The position numbers were made by a program, and so were the translations under genes. From Francisella uliginis (lineage in GTDB: Bacteria > Pseudomonadota > Gammaproteobacteria > Francisellales > Francisellaceae), in NCBI RefSeq assembly GCF_001895265.1, contig NZ_CP016796.1, positions 2,046,001 to 2,110,000 on the forward strand: a DNA stretch of 64,000 bases. The letters are read 5' to 3'. Below the pieces are notes generated by a model, which saw only the letters and a list, made by a program, of their open reading frames with translations, did no database searches and was not told the origin of the DNA. This document shows, one piece after another, positions 10,239 through 21,936 of the stretch (positions are counted from its first letter, which is position 1; the number at the start of each line of letters is the position of its first letter).

Positions 10239-11750
10239 CTATTTAATAAACTTATCCATTTTCCTATAGCTTATCGCCTCTTGTATAGCTGCTTTATCAA
10301 CATCTTTACTGCCATTAATATCAGCTATGGTTCTAGCTACTTTTAATATTTTATAATATCCTCTTGCTGATAAACCGAGCTTTTCTATTGCTTGCGATAA
10401 CATCTCTTTATTTTCCTTACTTAAACTACAAACTTGATCTAGCTCTTTACTACTTAACATCGCATTGATTTTATCTTGCCTTGCAATTTGGATCTGCCGA
10501 GCCTTTTCAACTCTCTGCCTTACATCATAACTCTTTTCACCGCGTAAGTCTTGGTTTGTCAAATCACCTTTAGAAAGCTCTAGAACCTCAACATGCAAAT
10601 CAATCCTATCTAAAAGAGGCCCAGAAAGCTTACTCTGATAACGACGAATCGCCTGCATAGAATCTGTACACTCTTTAAACTGTGATCCTAGATAACCACA
10701 AGGACATGGATTCATTGCTGCGATTAACTGGAAGTTTGCAGGATATTCAACCTGACATCTTGCTCGAGAGATATTTACTATACCTGTTTCTAATGGCTCA
10801 CGTAAAACCTCTAAAACTTTACGATCAAATTCTGGTAGTTCATCTAGAAACAAAACACCATTGTGCGCCAAAGAAATTTCACCTGGCATTGGATTACTTC
10901 CACCACCTACTAGAGATACTCCTGATGAAGTGTGATGAGGATGTCTAAACGGTCTTTTATAAAAGCTCTCTGCGATACCAGACTCTCCTTTAATTGATGC
11001 GATCATCGCAGATGAAAGAGCTTCTTTTTTATCTAGTGGTGGCAAAATAGAATTTAGCCTACTTGCCAACATTGTTTTACCGGTACCTGGAGGACCCACC
11101 AAAAGAATATTATGGCCACCTGCAGCAGCTATCTCTAAAGCTCGCTTAGCTTGATACTGCCCTTTAACATCCTCCAGATCTTCGTATAACTCATCAAAAT
11201 TGATATCTGTCTCAAACTCGATTTTTTGTTTATCCATATCCCCAGACAAGAAATCAACGACCTGCTTAAGATCATCTAAAGCATAAGCTTTTACATCTTC
11301 AACAAGTGCAATTTCTTTTTCATTGTGAGCTGGGATAATTAGTTTCTTTTCATCATGTACACATTTTATTGCCATTGAAATAGCGCTAGATATTTTTCTA
11401 AGCTCACCACTTAGAGATAGCTCTCCTGCAAATTCGTATTCTTCAATATTCTTTGATGGATTAATTTGTCCAGAAGCATATAAAATCCCTAAAGCTATTG
11501 GCAAATCAAAACGCCCACTACTTTTAGGTAAATCAGCCGGAGCTAAATTTATAGTTATTCTTTTATTTGGAAAATTAAATCCTGAATTTATAATTGCACT
11601 ACGGACACGATCTTTACTTTCTTTAACAGCTGCCTCAGGCAAGCCAACAATTAATAACCCAGGCAATCCATTCGATAAATGAACTTCTATAGAAACAGAC
11701 AGAGCTTCAATCCCAAGCTGAGCTCTACTCTTTAAAATTGCTAATGACAT
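10239..11750 (-). CDS. comM: ComM/YifB family AAA+ ATPase (Mg-chelatase-like helicase)
   Basis: A protein of about 503 residues. It has an N-terminal Lon-protease-like fold segment, an AAA+ core with Walker A GPPGTGKT at about 219-226 and Walker B FLDELPEF, and the C-terminal Mg_chelatase_C region. ComM promotes branch migration during natural transformation in gammaproteobacteria. The frame is open to an ATG at 11768, but the ATG at 11750 has a well-spaced AAAGG site and matches the normal N-terminus (MSLAILKSRAQLGI). It begins immediately after the ubiK stop. Confidence 0.92.
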   Translation of the reverse strand: MSLAILKSRAQLGIEALSVSIEVHLSNGLPGLLIVGLPEAAVKESKDRVRSAIINSGFNFPNKRITINLAPADLPKSSGRFDLPIALGILYASGQINPSKNIEEYEFAGELSLSGELRKISSAISMAIKCVHDEKKLIIPAHNEKEIALVEDVKAYALDDLKQVVDFLSGDMDKQKIEFETDINFDELYEDLEDVKGQYQAKRALEIAAAGGHNILLVGPPGTGKTMLASRLNSILPPLDKKEALSSAMIASIKGESGIAESFYKRPFRHPHHTSSGVSLVGGGSNPMPGEISLAHNGVLFLDELPEFDRKVLEVLREPLETGIVNISRARCQVEYPANFQLIAAMNPCPCGYLGSQFKECTDSMQAIRRYQSKLSGPLLDRIDLHVEVLELSKGDLTNQDLRGEKSYDVRQRVEKARQIQIARQDKINAMLSSKELDQVCSLSKENKEMLSQAIEKLGLSARGYYKILKVARTIADINGSKDVDKAAIQEAISYRKMDKFIK

Positions 11751-11751
11751 A

Positions 11752-11946
11752 TTAGCCTTTCTCATCAAGAAGCTTATCTAACTTTGCTTCTATCTGCTCA
11801 AGTTTTTGTCTTGTTTTTAACAATATCTTTTTTTGTGTCTCAAATTCTTCTCTACTAACAACATCAAGTCTTTTAAGACTTTTATTAACTATGTTCTCTT
11901 TAGAGTTTTTGATAACATCATTAATTGGACCTAAAATTTCCTTCAT
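11752..11946 (-). CDS. ubiK: Ubiquinone biosynthesis accessory factor UbiK (YqiC/BMFP family)
   Basis: A 64-residue protein with the BMFP-family C-terminal coiled coil (SREEFETQKKILLKTRQKLE, then QIEAKLDKLLDE) preceded by a short helical N-terminus. UbiK helps the late steps of ubiquinone synthesis by linking Ubi enzymes to lipids. It is shorter than the E. coli protein (about 96 residues). It directly precedes comM and is probably co-transcribed with it. Confidence 0.8.
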   Translation of the reverse strand: MKEILGPINDVIKNSKENIVNKSLKRLDVVSREEFETQKKILLKTRQKLEQIEAKLDKLLDEKG

Positions 11947-12018
11947 AATAACAAAAATTAATTATTTATAATTAGAAGTATAAGAGCTATGAAATAAATA
12001 GGCAATAATGATTAGATT

Positions 12019-13476
12019 TTATATGACGTTTGTGACTTGAGAAAGGACACCTAAAAGAAGCATAGGCATAATACCTAAGAATAATAAAACTAAACCATTT
12101 ACACTTAATGCAACAAGTGTTGATAGAGAAGCCTCAACTTTACGATCATCTTCAGGCTCATCAAAATACATAGTTCTAATAACTCTGACATAATAGAATG
12201 ATGCTATTACCGCCATCATTAACACAAAACATGCTAAGACATAATTACCATCATTTATTAAACCCATTACAACAAATAGCTTAGCTATAAATCCACCAAA
12301 TGGAGGAATACCTGCCATTGAGAATAGAACTATAAGTAAAATAAATGACAACCAAGAGTTCTTCGTATTAAACCCTTTTAAATCTCTTAATGTTTGGACT
12401 TCATAACCACCAACACTAATAGTTGTAAGAACACCGAAAGCTGCTAATGCGGTAAATACATAAACCACCACATAGAAGCTTGCTGCTGTTAAAGCATATC
12501 CTTGAGGATTTAACGTTGTAGCTAAAAGTACAAAACCTATTTGTGAGACTGTAGAATATCCTAGTAGTCTTTTTATATTAGTTTGAGATAATGCAACTAA
12601 GCTACCAAAGAATATTGATAAGATACCAATCACCTTAAACAGGTACACCCAAGAGTCTTTTAATGAAGGGAAACCTACGAAAAGAATATTTACAAGCATT
12701 GCAAAAGCAGCCACTTTAGGAATAGTTGCAACAATATTAGCTACTGCATTTGGCGCACCTTGATAAACATCTGGTAACCACATATGAAATGGAAATGCTC
12801 CAAGCTTGAATAAGAATGTTGCAATCATCATTACCAAACATACAAGCAAGAACTTCTGCTCTAAGCCTGTAAAGTTATTATGTTCTAAAGCATGAGCTAT
12901 TCCTGAGATATCTAGCTGGCCAGTCATTCCATAAACAAATGACATACCGAATAATAAAAGAGCTGAAGCAATCGCACCTAGCACAAAATACTTAATAGCA
13001 GCTTCTAGACCTTCACCTGAGTTTCTATAAATTGCTATCAAGGCATATAAAGGTAATGATAAAAGTTCTAAACCAACATATATAGTTATTAAACTATGTG
13101 CTGCTGTTAAAACCATAGCTCCTAATATACACAACATCAAGAGAGTATAAAAATCACCATCAGATATCTTTCTATCTCTGACATAGTCTCTTGAGTACAA
13201 TGCTACAAAAAGAGATAGAACTAGTATCGTAATTTGTAAAGTATAGGCAAAACCACTAAATACAACCTGTCCTTCAAACACAGATCCACTTGACTGAAGC
13301 AAGTAGCTTTTAGCAAATGTTGCTATAAGAGCTAACACTGCAAATACTTGGAAAAATATATAATTTATATTTCTTATTTTTCCATGCAGGAATAATCCTG
13401 AAAACATTATAGCAATAATACCAACAGCTAATAATATTTCCGGTAATATGTAAAGTATTGATAAACTCATAATCAA
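12019..13476 (-). CDS. nuoN: NADH-quinone oxidoreductase subunit N
   Basis: A 485-residue antiporter-like membrane subunit of complex I, with about 14 hydrophobic helices. Features include the proton-channel segment FLFKLGAFPFHMWLPDVYQGAPN and the broken-helix motif KRLLGYSTVSQIGF. It is one of three Mrp-like subunits (L, M, N) that translocate protons across the inner membrane. It is the last gene of the nuo operon, 9 bases after nuoM. Confidence 0.97.
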   Translation of the reverse strand: MIMSLSILYILPEILLAVGIIAIMFSGLFLHGKIRNINYIFFQVFAVLALIATFAKSYLLQSSGSVFEGQVVFSGFAYTLQITILVLSLFVALYSRDYVRDRKISDGDFYTLLMLCILGAMVLTAAHSLITIYVGLELLSLPLYALIAIYRNSGEGLEAAIKYFVLGAIASALLLFGMSFVYGMTGQLDISGIAHALEHNNFTGLEQKFLLVCLVMMIATFLFKLGAFPFHMWLPDVYQGAPNAVANIVATIPKVAAFAMLVNILFVGFPSLKDSWVYLFKVIGILSIFFGSLVALSQTNIKRLLGYSTVSQIGFVLLATTLNPQGYALTAASFYVVVYVFTALAAFGVLTTISVGGYEVQTLRDLKGFNTKNSWLSFILLIVLFSMAGIPPFGGFIAKLFVVMGLINDGNYVLACFVLMMAVIASFYYVRVIRTMYFDEPEDDRKVEASLSTLVALSVNGLVLLFLGIMPMLLLGVLSQVTNVI

Positions 13477-13485
13477 AACACCACC

Positions 13486-15075
13486 TTATAGAGATAAACC
13501 AACAATATTTGCCGATGCAGCAGCTGAAAGATGCAATATCGGCTCTGGATAGAAACCAAACAATAAAGTCGGCACCGCTAACAATATAAATACAAACAAC
13601 TCCATCTTATTCAAATCTGTAAGATTAGCCACCTGCGTAGATACAACCTCTCCAAAGAAAACTCTCTTATACATCCATAATGTATATATAGGAGCTATTA
13701 TTAGAGTTAAACCTGCAATTAAGGCTATTAAAGGAGAATATTGGAATACTGCTAGTAAAATCATAAACTCGCCAACAAAGCCACTTGTACCAGGTAGACC
13801 AACATTAGCCATACAGAAGAGTAAGAAAAACGTTGCAAATATTGGCATAGTTTTAGCTACACCAGAAAAGTCAGAGATTTGTCTTGTATGCATTCTCAAA
13901 TATAAGTAACCAATACCTATAAACATACCTCCTGATGAAAATGCATGAGCTATCATCTGAAACACTGCACCTTGAATAGCAAGCTGTGCATGAGTTGTTC
14001 CTAGAGCCGTATCTGCATCTTTTAGAATAAAGATCGAAAACAGACCAAGAGTAACAAGACCCATATGTGAGATTGATGAGTATGCGATTAGTCTTTTTAC
14101 ATCAGTTTGTGCTACAGCTACTATACCAACATAAACTATCGCAATCAGCGATAATATAATTAGAGCATATTCTAGAGATGCTGTAACTTCTGGCAACATT
14201 GGTATAGCAAATCTTAAGAAACCATAAGCACCTAGCTTAAGCATCAATGCTGCAAGTATAACAGAACCACCAGCTGGGGCTTCTGAGTGAGCATCTGGTA
14301 ACCAAGAATGGAATGGCCACATTGGGATCTTAACTGCAAATGCTAAGAAAAATGCTCCAAAAACAAGCCACTGTGCAGTAAGAGTAAAGTTAACCCCACT
14401 TGCTAACGCCTGAGAATGTGTCGCCCAAGCAATAAAGTTTTGAATAGAGTAAGTATCTGCACTTACTAATATATCAGAAGGTGATGCCGCTACTTTTGTC
14501 TGTATATATAGTATTGCAGCTAATAAAAACACCGAACCGAAGAATGTATACATAAAGTATTTAACTGCAGCATATGCTTTGTTCTTACCACCCCAAATAC
14601 CTATACCTAGACACGTTGGAATAAGCAACGCCTCCCAGAAAATATAGAATAGTATAGAATCTGTAGCACAGAAAACACCATTTGTTAGACCACATGTGAT
14701 CAAAAATATCGCCATGTATTGTCTTACTTTAGTAGTGATTGATGTCCATGCAGCTAATACAATTACTAGTGTTGCAAAACATGTCAACACTATAAACAAT
14801 ACTGAAAAACCATCAACACCAAGACTATAATAAACATCATGCATACCAAAAACTTTGAACCATGTAACAGACTCTTGGAACTGCATAGCAGAGCTACCAT
14901 AGTCAAATGATGTTACTAATGGCACACATAACACTAAAGTTAAACAGCTAAATACTAACGCAACCCAACGAGCAGCATCACCATTTAACTCTTTAGTTTT
15001 TGTTGCTAAGACAACAAAGCCACCAACAATTGGTAGCCAAATTATCAAACTTAATAAATAATTTCCTAAATTCAT
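13486..15075 (-). CDS. nuoM: NADH-quinone oxidoreductase subunit M
   Basis: A 529-residue antiporter-like subunit of complex I. Typical segments are AFAVKIPMWPFHSWLPDAHS and DVKRLIAYSSISHMGLV, which contain the key lysines of the proton path, plus many transmembrane helices. It follows nuoL by 24 bases and precedes nuoN by 9. Confidence 0.97.
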   Translation of the reverse strand: MNLGNYLLSLIIWLPIVGGFVVLATKTKELNGDAARWVALVFSCLTLVLCVPLVTSFDYGSSAMQFQESVTWFKVFGMHDVYYSLGVDGFSVLFIVLTCFATLVIVLAAWTSITTKVRQYMAIFLITCGLTNGVFCATDSILFYIFWEALLIPTCLGIGIWGGKNKAYAAVKYFMYTFFGSVFLLAAILYIQTKVAASPSDILVSADTYSIQNFIAWATHSQALASGVNFTLTAQWLVFGAFFLAFAVKIPMWPFHSWLPDAHSEAPAGGSVILAALMLKLGAYGFLRFAIPMLPEVTASLEYALIILSLIAIVYVGIVAVAQTDVKRLIAYSSISHMGLVTLGLFSIFILKDADTALGTTHAQLAIQGAVFQMIAHAFSSGGMFIGIGYLYLRMHTRQISDFSGVAKTMPIFATFFLLFCMANVGLPGTSGFVGEFMILLAVFQYSPLIALIAGLTLIIAPIYTLWMYKRVFFGEVVSTQVANLTDLNKMELFVFILLAVPTLLFGFYPEPILHLSAAASANIVGLSL

Positions 15076-15099
15076 AATACAAATTTACCCCTAACCTGC

Positions 15100-17109
15100 C
15101 TAAACCAAAATCAGCAAAATCATAAACAACAGTACACCTATCATCAATACAAATGCATAGTCAAATAAATATCCACGTTGAATTTTTCTAAAACTATCAC
15201 CTGTATGATAAATTAAGCTAGATGTGCCTTGCACAATTGCTTTATCTATGATGAATATATCTATAACTTTCCACAAGAAGTTACTAATAGCTAAGAAAAT
15301 AGCTACAAAAACAACATCATATAGTGCATCGATGAAGTATTTTTTTACTAAAATATGATAAACAATTCCGATACCAGATTTTGTACTAGCTAAGGCTCTT
15401 GGAATGCTCGGAATCCATATATATAGCACATACGATAATACTAAAGCACTGATAGCCAACCAGAAAGGTACAGTTGAAACTGAATGCTTGATAAAAGTAA
15501 ATGCATTTAAAGTATCTGGTTCATTTGCTAAGTCAGCTGTAACAGACATACCATGTAACCCTGCTTGAGCATATGAGCTTATTGTGTCACCAAATAACCC
15601 ATGACTTTGCGATAGTATACTAGTAAAGAAGTACTCACCAATAAAAGCAGAAGGTATTGCCAATAAGATTAAAGGTATCAATATGCTTAAAGAAGACTCT
15701 TTAAGGTGTGATTTCTCTTCATCAGACATTCTCTCTTTACCATGAAATACCAAGAAGAACATTCTGAATATATAAAAAGATGTTACAAAGGCACACGCTA
15801 ATACCATATAATATGCAAACTGATGACCAAACACTGTTGTTGTGTGGGCTGCCTCAATGATCAAGTCTTTAGAGAAGAAACCAGAAAATGGTGGTAATGC
15901 TGCAAGCGCCCATGCACCAATAAACATACATAAGTAAGTTACTGGCATATATTTTCTTAAACCACCCATTCTACGAATATCTTGCTCATGATGCATTGCA
16001 ATAATTACAGAACCTGCTGCTAAGAACAATAATGCTTTAAACATTGCGTGAGTCATAAGGTGGAACATACCAATTGAGAACGCTCCAGCACCTTGTGCAA
16101 CCATCATATAACCAAGTTGAGATAACGTACAATAAGCAATAACTCTTTTAATATCTGTTTGTACAATAGCGATTAAGCCCATAAATAAACAAGTAATCGC
16201 ACCTATAATAAGTACAAAACTTAAAGCAGCTTCAGACAGGACAAACATTGGAGAAAGCCTAGCGACCATAAACACACCTGCTGTAACCATTGTTGCAGCG
16301 TGTATTAATGCTGAAATTGGTGTAGGACCTTCCATCGATCCTTCTAACCAAGAGTGTAATGGAAACTGTGCTGATTTACCCATAGCGCCTATAAATAGAA
16401 GCACACACATTAAAGTAACAGGACTAAAACTCATTCCTAAAAAGTGTACAACTTGAGTATTATCAATATTTGGTAAAGCCGCAAAAACAGTTGTATAGTC
16501 TACAGATCCTGTATATAAAATTACTGCTCCAATACCCAATAAGAAACCTAGATCCCCTATTCTGTTTACAATAAAAGCTCTTAAGCTTGCCACATTAGCG
16601 TTATCTCTATTAAAATAAAAACCAATTAGTAAATATGAGAATAAACCAACGCCTTCCCAACCAAAGAATAAAAGTAGGAAGTTGTTACCCATAACTAGAC
16701 ATAGCATTGCAAAAGTAAAGCCAGAGATATATGAGAAGAATCTCGCATACCCTTCTTCGCCTTTCATATAGCCGATAGAATAGATATGTACTAATGTTGA
16801 TACAAATGTCACTATTAACATCATATATACTGTAATTCTATTTACAGTAAAACCAACATCAAAAGAAAACATATTTGAAACTGGAGCCCACTGATAATAG
16901 CTAACACTATAGACTTCAGAACCACCAAATACACCGCAAGCTAAAATCACACTAAGGACAAAAGAAAGTCCACATAGTAAAATTGTGAAAAAATTAACAC
17001 CTGCATTTTTAACAGATTTACCACCAAAACCAGCAATTATTGCTCCTAGTAAAGGTGCTAAAACTATAACTGCGATTAATACAGCTGCTAGTTGATTACT
17101 TATTATCAT
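15100..17109 (-). CDS. nuoL: NADH-quinone oxidoreductase subunit L
   Basis: A 669-residue subunit, the largest of the antiporter-like trio and the distal end of the membrane arm. It has SAQFPLHSWLEGSMEGPTPI and DIKRVIAYCTLSQLGYMM, and a long C-terminal extension (about 530-669) that fits the lateral helix and anchoring transmembrane helix of NuoL. It is 7 bases after nuoK. Confidence 0.97.
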   Translation of the reverse strand: MIISNQLAAVLIAVIVLAPLLGAIIAGFGGKSVKNAGVNFFTILLCGLSFVLSVILACGVFGGSEVYSVSYYQWAPVSNMFSFDVGFTVNRITVYMMLIVTFVSTLVHIYSIGYMKGEEGYARFFSYISGFTFAMLCLVMGNNFLLLFFGWEGVGLFSYLLIGFYFNRDNANVASLRAFIVNRIGDLGFLLGIGAVILYTGSVDYTTVFAALPNIDNTQVVHFLGMSFSPVTLMCVLLFIGAMGKSAQFPLHSWLEGSMEGPTPISALIHAATMVTAGVFMVARLSPMFVLSEAALSFVLIIGAITCLFMGLIAIVQTDIKRVIAYCTLSQLGYMMVAQGAGAFSIGMFHLMTHAMFKALLFLAAGSVIIAMHHEQDIRRMGGLRKYMPVTYLCMFIGAWALAALPPFSGFFSKDLIIEAAHTTTVFGHQFAYYMVLACAFVTSFYIFRMFFLVFHGKERMSDEEKSHLKESSLSILIPLILLAIPSAFIGEYFFTSILSQSHGLFGDTISSYAQAGLHGMSVTADLANEPDTLNAFTFIKHSVSTVPFWLAISALVLSYVLYIWIPSIPRALASTKSGIGIVYHILVKKYFIDALYDVVFVAIFLAISNFLWKVIDIFIIDKAIVQGTSSLIYHTGDSFRKIQRGYLFDYAFVLMIGVLLFMILLILV

Positions 17110-17116
17110 AGCTTGA

Positions 17117-17437
17117 TTAACCTCTCAGTGTATTAAGTTTACTTAAATCAATAGTTTTGCGTTTTCTCGATATTGCAACAACAATAGCTAAACCTATTGC
17201 CGTTTCAGCAGCTGCTACTGCCATTATAAAGAACACAAAAACTCCACCCATCGCTTGATGATGCATATTAGCAAATATCAAAAAGTTTGTATTAACTGCT
17301 AAAAGCATTAGCTCTATAGACATTAATAGTATAAGAATACTTCTTCTATTTATAATAATGCCTGCAACACTTATAACGAATAAAATTGTACTAAAAACTA
17401 ATCCATCTGTAACTGAAACTGAGATACTACTGCCCAT
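17117..17437 (-). CDS. nuoK: NADH-quinone oxidoreductase subunit K
   Basis: A subunit of about 106 residues with three transmembrane helices. Conserved glutamates lie in [13 protein letters not shown] and [14 protein letters not shown], the NuoK signature for proton movement. A GTG at 17446 extends the frame by three codons, but the ATG at 17437 is better spaced from the GAGGG site. The start overlaps the end of nuoJ by about 11 bases, suggesting translational coupling. Confidence 0.95.
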   Translation of the reverse strand: MGSSISVSVTDGLVFSTILFVISVAGIIINRRSILILLMSIELMLLAVNTNFLIFANMHHQAMGGVFVFFIMAVAAAETAIGLAIVVAISRKRKTIDLSKLNTLRG

Positions 17438-18035
17438 CTTTCGCACCCTCTTTATTACTTGGCATTTTCACCATAGTTAGACGATCTTTTGCTCTAACCT
17501 TAACCTGCTTAGCTGGGTTAACCGCTTTATTATCTTTACGTTTTGGTCGCAACGTTAGAGTTATCGCTGCAGTCATAGCCGCTAACAATATAAAGTCTAT
17601 AAGCTCAAATACATATAGGTTATTGTTATTAAACATAGTTGAACCTATCACTTTCAATCCACCAACACCACCTTGCATAGTAGCATCTGCAAAAACATGT
17701 GTTACAGCATAGCTAATAATTGTCGCAAATATAGCGCAAACGATCACAGCAGCTAAAGCATAGAAAAATCTACCGACTCTCCCTTCTTTCTCAACATGTA
17801 GATCCAACATAAACACTACGAATAAGAACATTACCAGCACAGCGCCAACATAAACAACTATAAGCAATAATGCTAAGTATACTTGTTGTAAAATAATCCA
17901 AACTGCTGCTGTAAATATAAATGTAAATATCATCGCAATTACAGAGTTAACTGGGTTATTCCCCAACACTAATACTAATGCAGAAATAATAGCTAACGAT
18001 GCAAAAATATAAAATAAAATATCTGTCACAATCAT
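17427..18035 (-). CDS. nuoJ: NADH-quinone oxidoreductase subunit J
   Basis: A 202-residue membrane subunit of complex I with five hydrophobic helices, including the conserved [19 protein letters not shown] segment. The last 40 residues are hydrophilic and lysine-rich ([20 protein letters not shown]), a cytoplasmic tail. It lies between nuoI and nuoK. Confidence 0.96.
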   Translation of the reverse strand: MIVTDILFYIFASLAIISALVLVLGNNPVNSVIAMIFTFIFTAAVWIILQQVYLALLLIVVYVGAVLVMFLFVVFMLDLHVEKEGRVGRFFYALAAVIVCAIFATIISYAVTHVFADATMQGGVGGLKVIGSTMFNNNNLYVFELIDFILLAAMTAAITLTLRPKRKDNKAVNPAKQVKVRAKDRLTMVKMPSNKEGAKDGQ

Positions 18036-18039
18036 TTTC

Positions 18040-18528
18040 TTACCTAAAATCCTTATCTTGCAGTCTATCAGCAGCTATTTGCGACTCATATTTATCTCCT
18101 ACAGCAAGAAGTTTAGCTTTTGTCATAATATTCTCACCACGCTCTTCAAAATGGTATTCCAAAATGTTTGTCTCAACAATTGAATCAACAGGACAAGACT
18201 CTTCACAATAGCCACAGAAAATACACTTAAACAGGTCTATCTCATAGCTAGAAGTTCTACGCGAGCCATCTTCTCTTTCTGTTGAATTAATTGTAATAGC
18301 TAAAGCAGGACAAACAACTTCACATAATTTACATGCAATACATCTTTCTTCACCATTTTCATAGCGTCTAAGGGCATGCAAGCCTCTAAATCTATTAGAT
18401 ATTGGAGTCTTCTCATCGGGATACTGTACCGTAACCTTACGCGTAAAAAAGTGCTTACCTGTTACTTTAAGACCTTTTAGAAGTTCCCACAGTAAAAAGG
18501 TTTTAAAAAAATTTGTTACATTTCTCAT
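18040..18528 (-). CDS. nuoI: NADH-quinone oxidoreductase subunit I
   Basis: A 162-residue peripheral-arm subunit with two 4Fe-4S ferredoxin motifs: [12 protein letters not shown] and [12 protein letters not shown]. These carry clusters N6a and N6b, which pass electrons toward NuoB. It is close to the normal length and lies between nuoH and nuoJ. Confidence 0.97.
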   Translation of the reverse strand: MRNVTNFFKTFLLWELLKGLKVTGKHFFTRKVTVQYPDEKTPISNRFRGLHALRRYENGEERCIACKLCEVVCPALAITINSTEREDGSRRTSSYEIDLFKCIFCGYCEESCPVDSIVETNILEYHFEERGENIMTKAKLLAVGDKYESQIAADRLQDKDFR

Positions 18529-18540
18529 ATCACTATCCTT

Positions 18541-19551
18541 TTACCACCAAGGCCCTAAGCCAAATCTAACCATACAAGCAACAACTACTACCCAAACAAA
18601 TGTTAAAGGTATGAATATCTTCCAACCTAAACGCATGATTTGGTCATATCTATACCTAGGATATGTAGCTCTTACCCATAAAAACATAAACATAAAGATA
18701 CCTGTTTTGCCAAACAACCAAATAACACCAGGTACAAAGCTAAATAGATGCTCTAAAGGAGTCGCTTGGAATGGAGAATTCCAACCACCTAAAAACAAGA
18801 TAGCTGTCAAAATACTAATTAAGATCATATTTGCATATTCCGCTAAGAAGAATAAAGCAAATCTAGCTCCTGTATATTCTATATGATGTCCAGCAACAAT
18901 CTCCGATTCACCTTCAACAACGTCAAAAGGAGCTCTATTTGTCTCAGCTATACCAGCAATAAAATATACAATAAATAGCGGAAACAATGGAATAAAGTAC
19001 CAGTGCCATATCCCACCAGCTTGAGCCTCTATAATGCCTGTAATTCCCATTGAACCTGCTGCAATCACAACACCCACAATAGAAAAACTCATAGCTAGCT
19101 CATATGATATAACTTGAGCGCCTGCTCTTAAAGCTCCAAATAAAGAGTATTTATTATTTGACGCCCAGCCTGCTATTACAATTCCATAAATTGAAAATGA
19201 GGTCATTGCTAATATATACAACAACCCTAAGTTCATATTTGATAGCACAACGCCTTTTGAAAAAGGAATAACAGCCCATGCTGCATACGCTGGCGCAAAA
19301 GCCAAAATAGGTGCAATAAAAAATAAATATCTATTTGACTTATTTGGAATAATTATTTCTTTTAAGAAAAGTTTTAAAGCATCAAATATTGGCTGTAATA
19401 AACCAAATGAACCAACCCTATTTGGACCTAATCTATCTTGCATATAGCCTATAACTTTTCTTTCAGCATAAGTATAATACGCAACAACTAATATTAGAGG
19501 AATTATTATTAACAATGTATACAGTACAGTCCATAAAATATACGTTATCAT
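18541..19551 (-). CDS. nuoH: NADH-quinone oxidoreductase subunit H
   Basis: A 336-residue membrane subunit that forms part of the quinone chamber. Family signatures are [20 protein letters not shown] and [21 protein letters not shown]. Eight or so hydrophobic helices are visible. It begins 1-2 bases after nuoG ends. Confidence 0.97.
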   Translation of the reverse strand: MITYILWTVLYTLLIIIPLILVVAYYTYAERKVIGYMQDRLGPNRVGSFGLLQPIFDALKLFLKEIIIPNKSNRYLFFIAPILAFAPAYAAWAVIPFSKGVVLSNMNLGLLYILAMTSFSIYGIVIAGWASNNKYSLFGALRAGAQVISYELAMSFSIVGVVIAAGSMGITGIIEAQAGGIWHWYFIPLFPLFIVYFIAGIAETNRAPFDVVEGESEIVAGHHIEYTGARFALFFLAEYANMILISILTAILFLGGWNSPFQATPLEHLFSFVPGVIWLFGKTGIFMFMFLWVRATYPRYRYDQIMRLGWKIFIPLTFVWVVVVACMVRFGLGPWW

Positions 19552-19552
19552 A

Positions 19553-21919
19553 TTACTTCTCCTCTTCTACTAGTTTGATATTTACACTATCTCCTAGCAT
19601 AAAATCTTTAAACAGACTTCTTGGAATCATAATATTTTTAGCCTGCAAACTTGCATCAACAACAACTTCCGGGTTTATCTCATTATCTATATCATAAATC
19701 CTAACAGTCCCTGACTCAGTTTTTAAACCTATATCATCAGCTAGTTCTTGAGATATTCTTACTCCAACAAATCTTTTAGCATCTTTTGTTTGCTGTAGTG
19801 GCTCAGCTCTTCTAAGCAAACTACTAGAACCATAAGTCGGATTAGATGCTAAAAATGCTATATTTTTTTGATAGTCAAGATTGGCATTTAATATTTGAGT
19901 AACATGATTTATAGACACTCTAGCTCGATTAGCATAAGCATCTTGAGAAACCTCATCTATAGAGTTATACTCAAAACCTTCTAGATCAAGAAGATTACCA
20001 ATCACTCTTAGCACTCTCCACAACTCTTTATTTTCAGCATAAGGCTTAACAACCTGCTTAAAGTCCTTCTTAGTACCAAACATATCAACAAAACTACCAC
20101 TAGTTTCGTAATGAGTTGCTATTGGAATAATTATATCTGAGGTATCTTTAGTAAATTTATCTGCAAATGGAGTAAAACTTACAACTATATCTATATCATC
20201 TAAAGCTTTTCTAAGCTTCTGTTCACCATACAGGCTATCCTTAGCTAACTCAGTATGAGCTGTTAAAAGAAGTTTTGTATTAGTTTGACCATTTAGACAT
20301 TTATAAGTGCTAAACTTCGATTTAGAAGAACTTAATATTCTATCTGCAGCCACTGAGTTAACACTACTCGCTAAAACACCGCCTTTAATATTTGTAACTT
20401 TCTCTAAAACATCTAAGACACAAAAAACAGTTTCAAAGCCATCAGAGTTAACGATATCTTGACCAATAATTATCTTTGGATTTTCCGCAGCTATTATTCT
20501 ATCCGCAGCTTCTCTTATTTCTGCAGCAGGATCAACCTTCCTTAATATCTCATCTAAATCACCATAAGGTAGATTTGCTCTGACAAAAATTGCTTTAAGC
20601 AATGATAAAGCTATGTATTGAATATTATCTGCAGCTAATCTGACCTGCTTAACGTCATAGTTAAAACTATAATCACAAACATTCCAAGCAACAGCTTTAG
20701 CACCGTTTTTATCTACCGCATCTTTAACAGCTAAGTTAACCAATGGATATTCTTTTCTAATATTAGAGCCAAAGACTAATATAAAGTCACTTTCTCTGAT
20801 ATCATCCAAAGAACAACTAAGGCCTTTACCAGAGCTAATTCCTGAGATATCAGCATACTGTCTCACACGAGCATCTATATTTTTTGATCCTACAGAGGCT
20901 AATAGCTTTTTCATCAAAAACATTTCTTCTGATGTTGAAGCTTCAGACATAATAGCCGAAATAGCATCAACTCCATCTTTTTCTTTAGTTTTTTCAATAG
21001 CCACTTTAACAAAGTCAAGAGCCTCTTCCCAAGAAACATTAGACCAACCACCTGATTTTTTAATCATTGGTTGCTGAATTCTTTCTTGACTATATAGGCC
21101 AGCATACTCAAACCTATCTCTATCAGCTATCCATGTTCCTGTCGTCTCGCTTTCTCGAGGTACAACCCTAACTAGCTTGTTTTGATAAACATGGGCATTT
21201 ATCTCAGTAGCTAAAGCATCACCTGCTGAAATTGCTGGATATTGCTTAAGTTCCCATGATCTTGCTTTAAATCTAAACGGTTTTGATGTAAGAGCTCCAA
21301 CAGGACATAAATCAATGACATTACCAGATACTTCTGAATCAACCATGTCTCCTGAAATATAAGTACTGATAGAAGAATGGTCTCCCCTACCCATAACACC
21401 AAGCTCCTTAACCCCAGCAACCTCTTCGCCAAAGCGAACACAACGCGTACACAAAATACATCTCGTCATATCAGTTGCCACTAATGAACCTAAATCAGGA
21501 TCTTCCACAGCTCTTTTTGTTTCAACATATTCAGAAGCTGTTTTACCATATCCCATAGCGATATCTTGAAGTTCACATTCGCCACCTTGATCACATATAG
21601 GACAGTCTAAAGGATGGTTTATTAACAAAAACTCCATCATATCTTTTTGCATTTTTAATGCAGCTTCTGAACGAGTTTTAATCTTCATACCATCCATAAT
21701 AGGTGTCGCACAAGCTGGAGATGCTCTTCTAGCACCCTCAACATCGACCAAACACATTCTACAATTGGCAGCTACCGATAATTTTTTATGATAGCAGAAT
21801 CTTGGAATGTAAATACCATTCTCATCTGCAACCTCTATAATTGATTGATTAGGCAAGGCTTCATAATTCTTACCATCAATCTCTATATTTATTCTTTTGG
21901 ATTCTTTATTGTCTGACAC
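19553..21919 (-). CDS. nuoG: NADH-quinone oxidoreductase subunit G
   Basis: A 788-residue peripheral-arm subunit. It has an N-terminal 2Fe-2S ferredoxin domain ([23 protein letters not shown]), a His-Cys 4Fe-4S segment ([18 protein letters not shown]), a further 4Fe-4S segment ([13 protein letters not shown]) and a long molybdopterin-oxidoreductase-like domain that is structural in complex I. Length is in the range of bacterial NuoG. Confidence 0.97.
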   Translation of the reverse strand: MSDNKESKRINIEIDGKNYEALPNQSIIEVADENGIYIPRFCYHKKLSVAANCRMCLVDVEGARRASPACATPIMDGMKIKTRSEAALKMQKDMMEFLLINHPLDCPICDQGGECELQDIAMGYGKTASEYVETKRAVEDPDLGSLVATDMTRCILCTRCVRFGEEVAGVKELGVMGRGDHSSISTYISGDMVDSEVSGNVIDLCPVGALTSKPFRFKARSWELKQYPAISAGDALATEINAHVYQNKLVRVVPRESETTGTWIADRDRFEYAGLYSQERIQQPMIKKSGGWSNVSWEEALDFVKVAIEKTKEKDGVDAISAIMSEASTSEEMFLMKKLLASVGSKNIDARVRQYADISGISSGKGLSCSLDDIRESDFILVFGSNIRKEYPLVNLAVKDAVDKNGAKAVAWNVCDYSFNYDVKQVRLAADNIQYIALSLLKAIFVRANLPYGDLDEILRKVDPAAEIREAADRIIAAENPKIIIGQDIVNSDGFETVFCVLDVLEKVTNIKGGVLASSVNSVAADRILSSSKSKFSTYKCLNGQTNTKLLLTAHTELAKDSLYGEQKLRKALDDIDIVVSFTPFADKFTKDTSDIIIPIATHYETSGSFVDMFGTKKDFKQVVKPYAENKELWRVLRVIGNLLDLEGFEYNSIDEVSQDAYANRARVSINHVTQILNANLDYQKNIAFLASNPTYGSSSLLRRAEPLQQTKDAKRFVGVRISQELADDIGLKTESGTVRIYDIDNEINPEVVVDASLQAKNIMIPRSLFKDFMLGDSVNIKLVEEEK

Positions 21920-21936
21920 AGAACTACCTCAATCAA

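Noticed and set aside
21211-21441. Open frame inside nuoG and similar frames inside infB, nuoF and nuoD
   Set aside because: Low-complexity Leu/Lys-rich translations from another frame of conserved genes, with no independent support.
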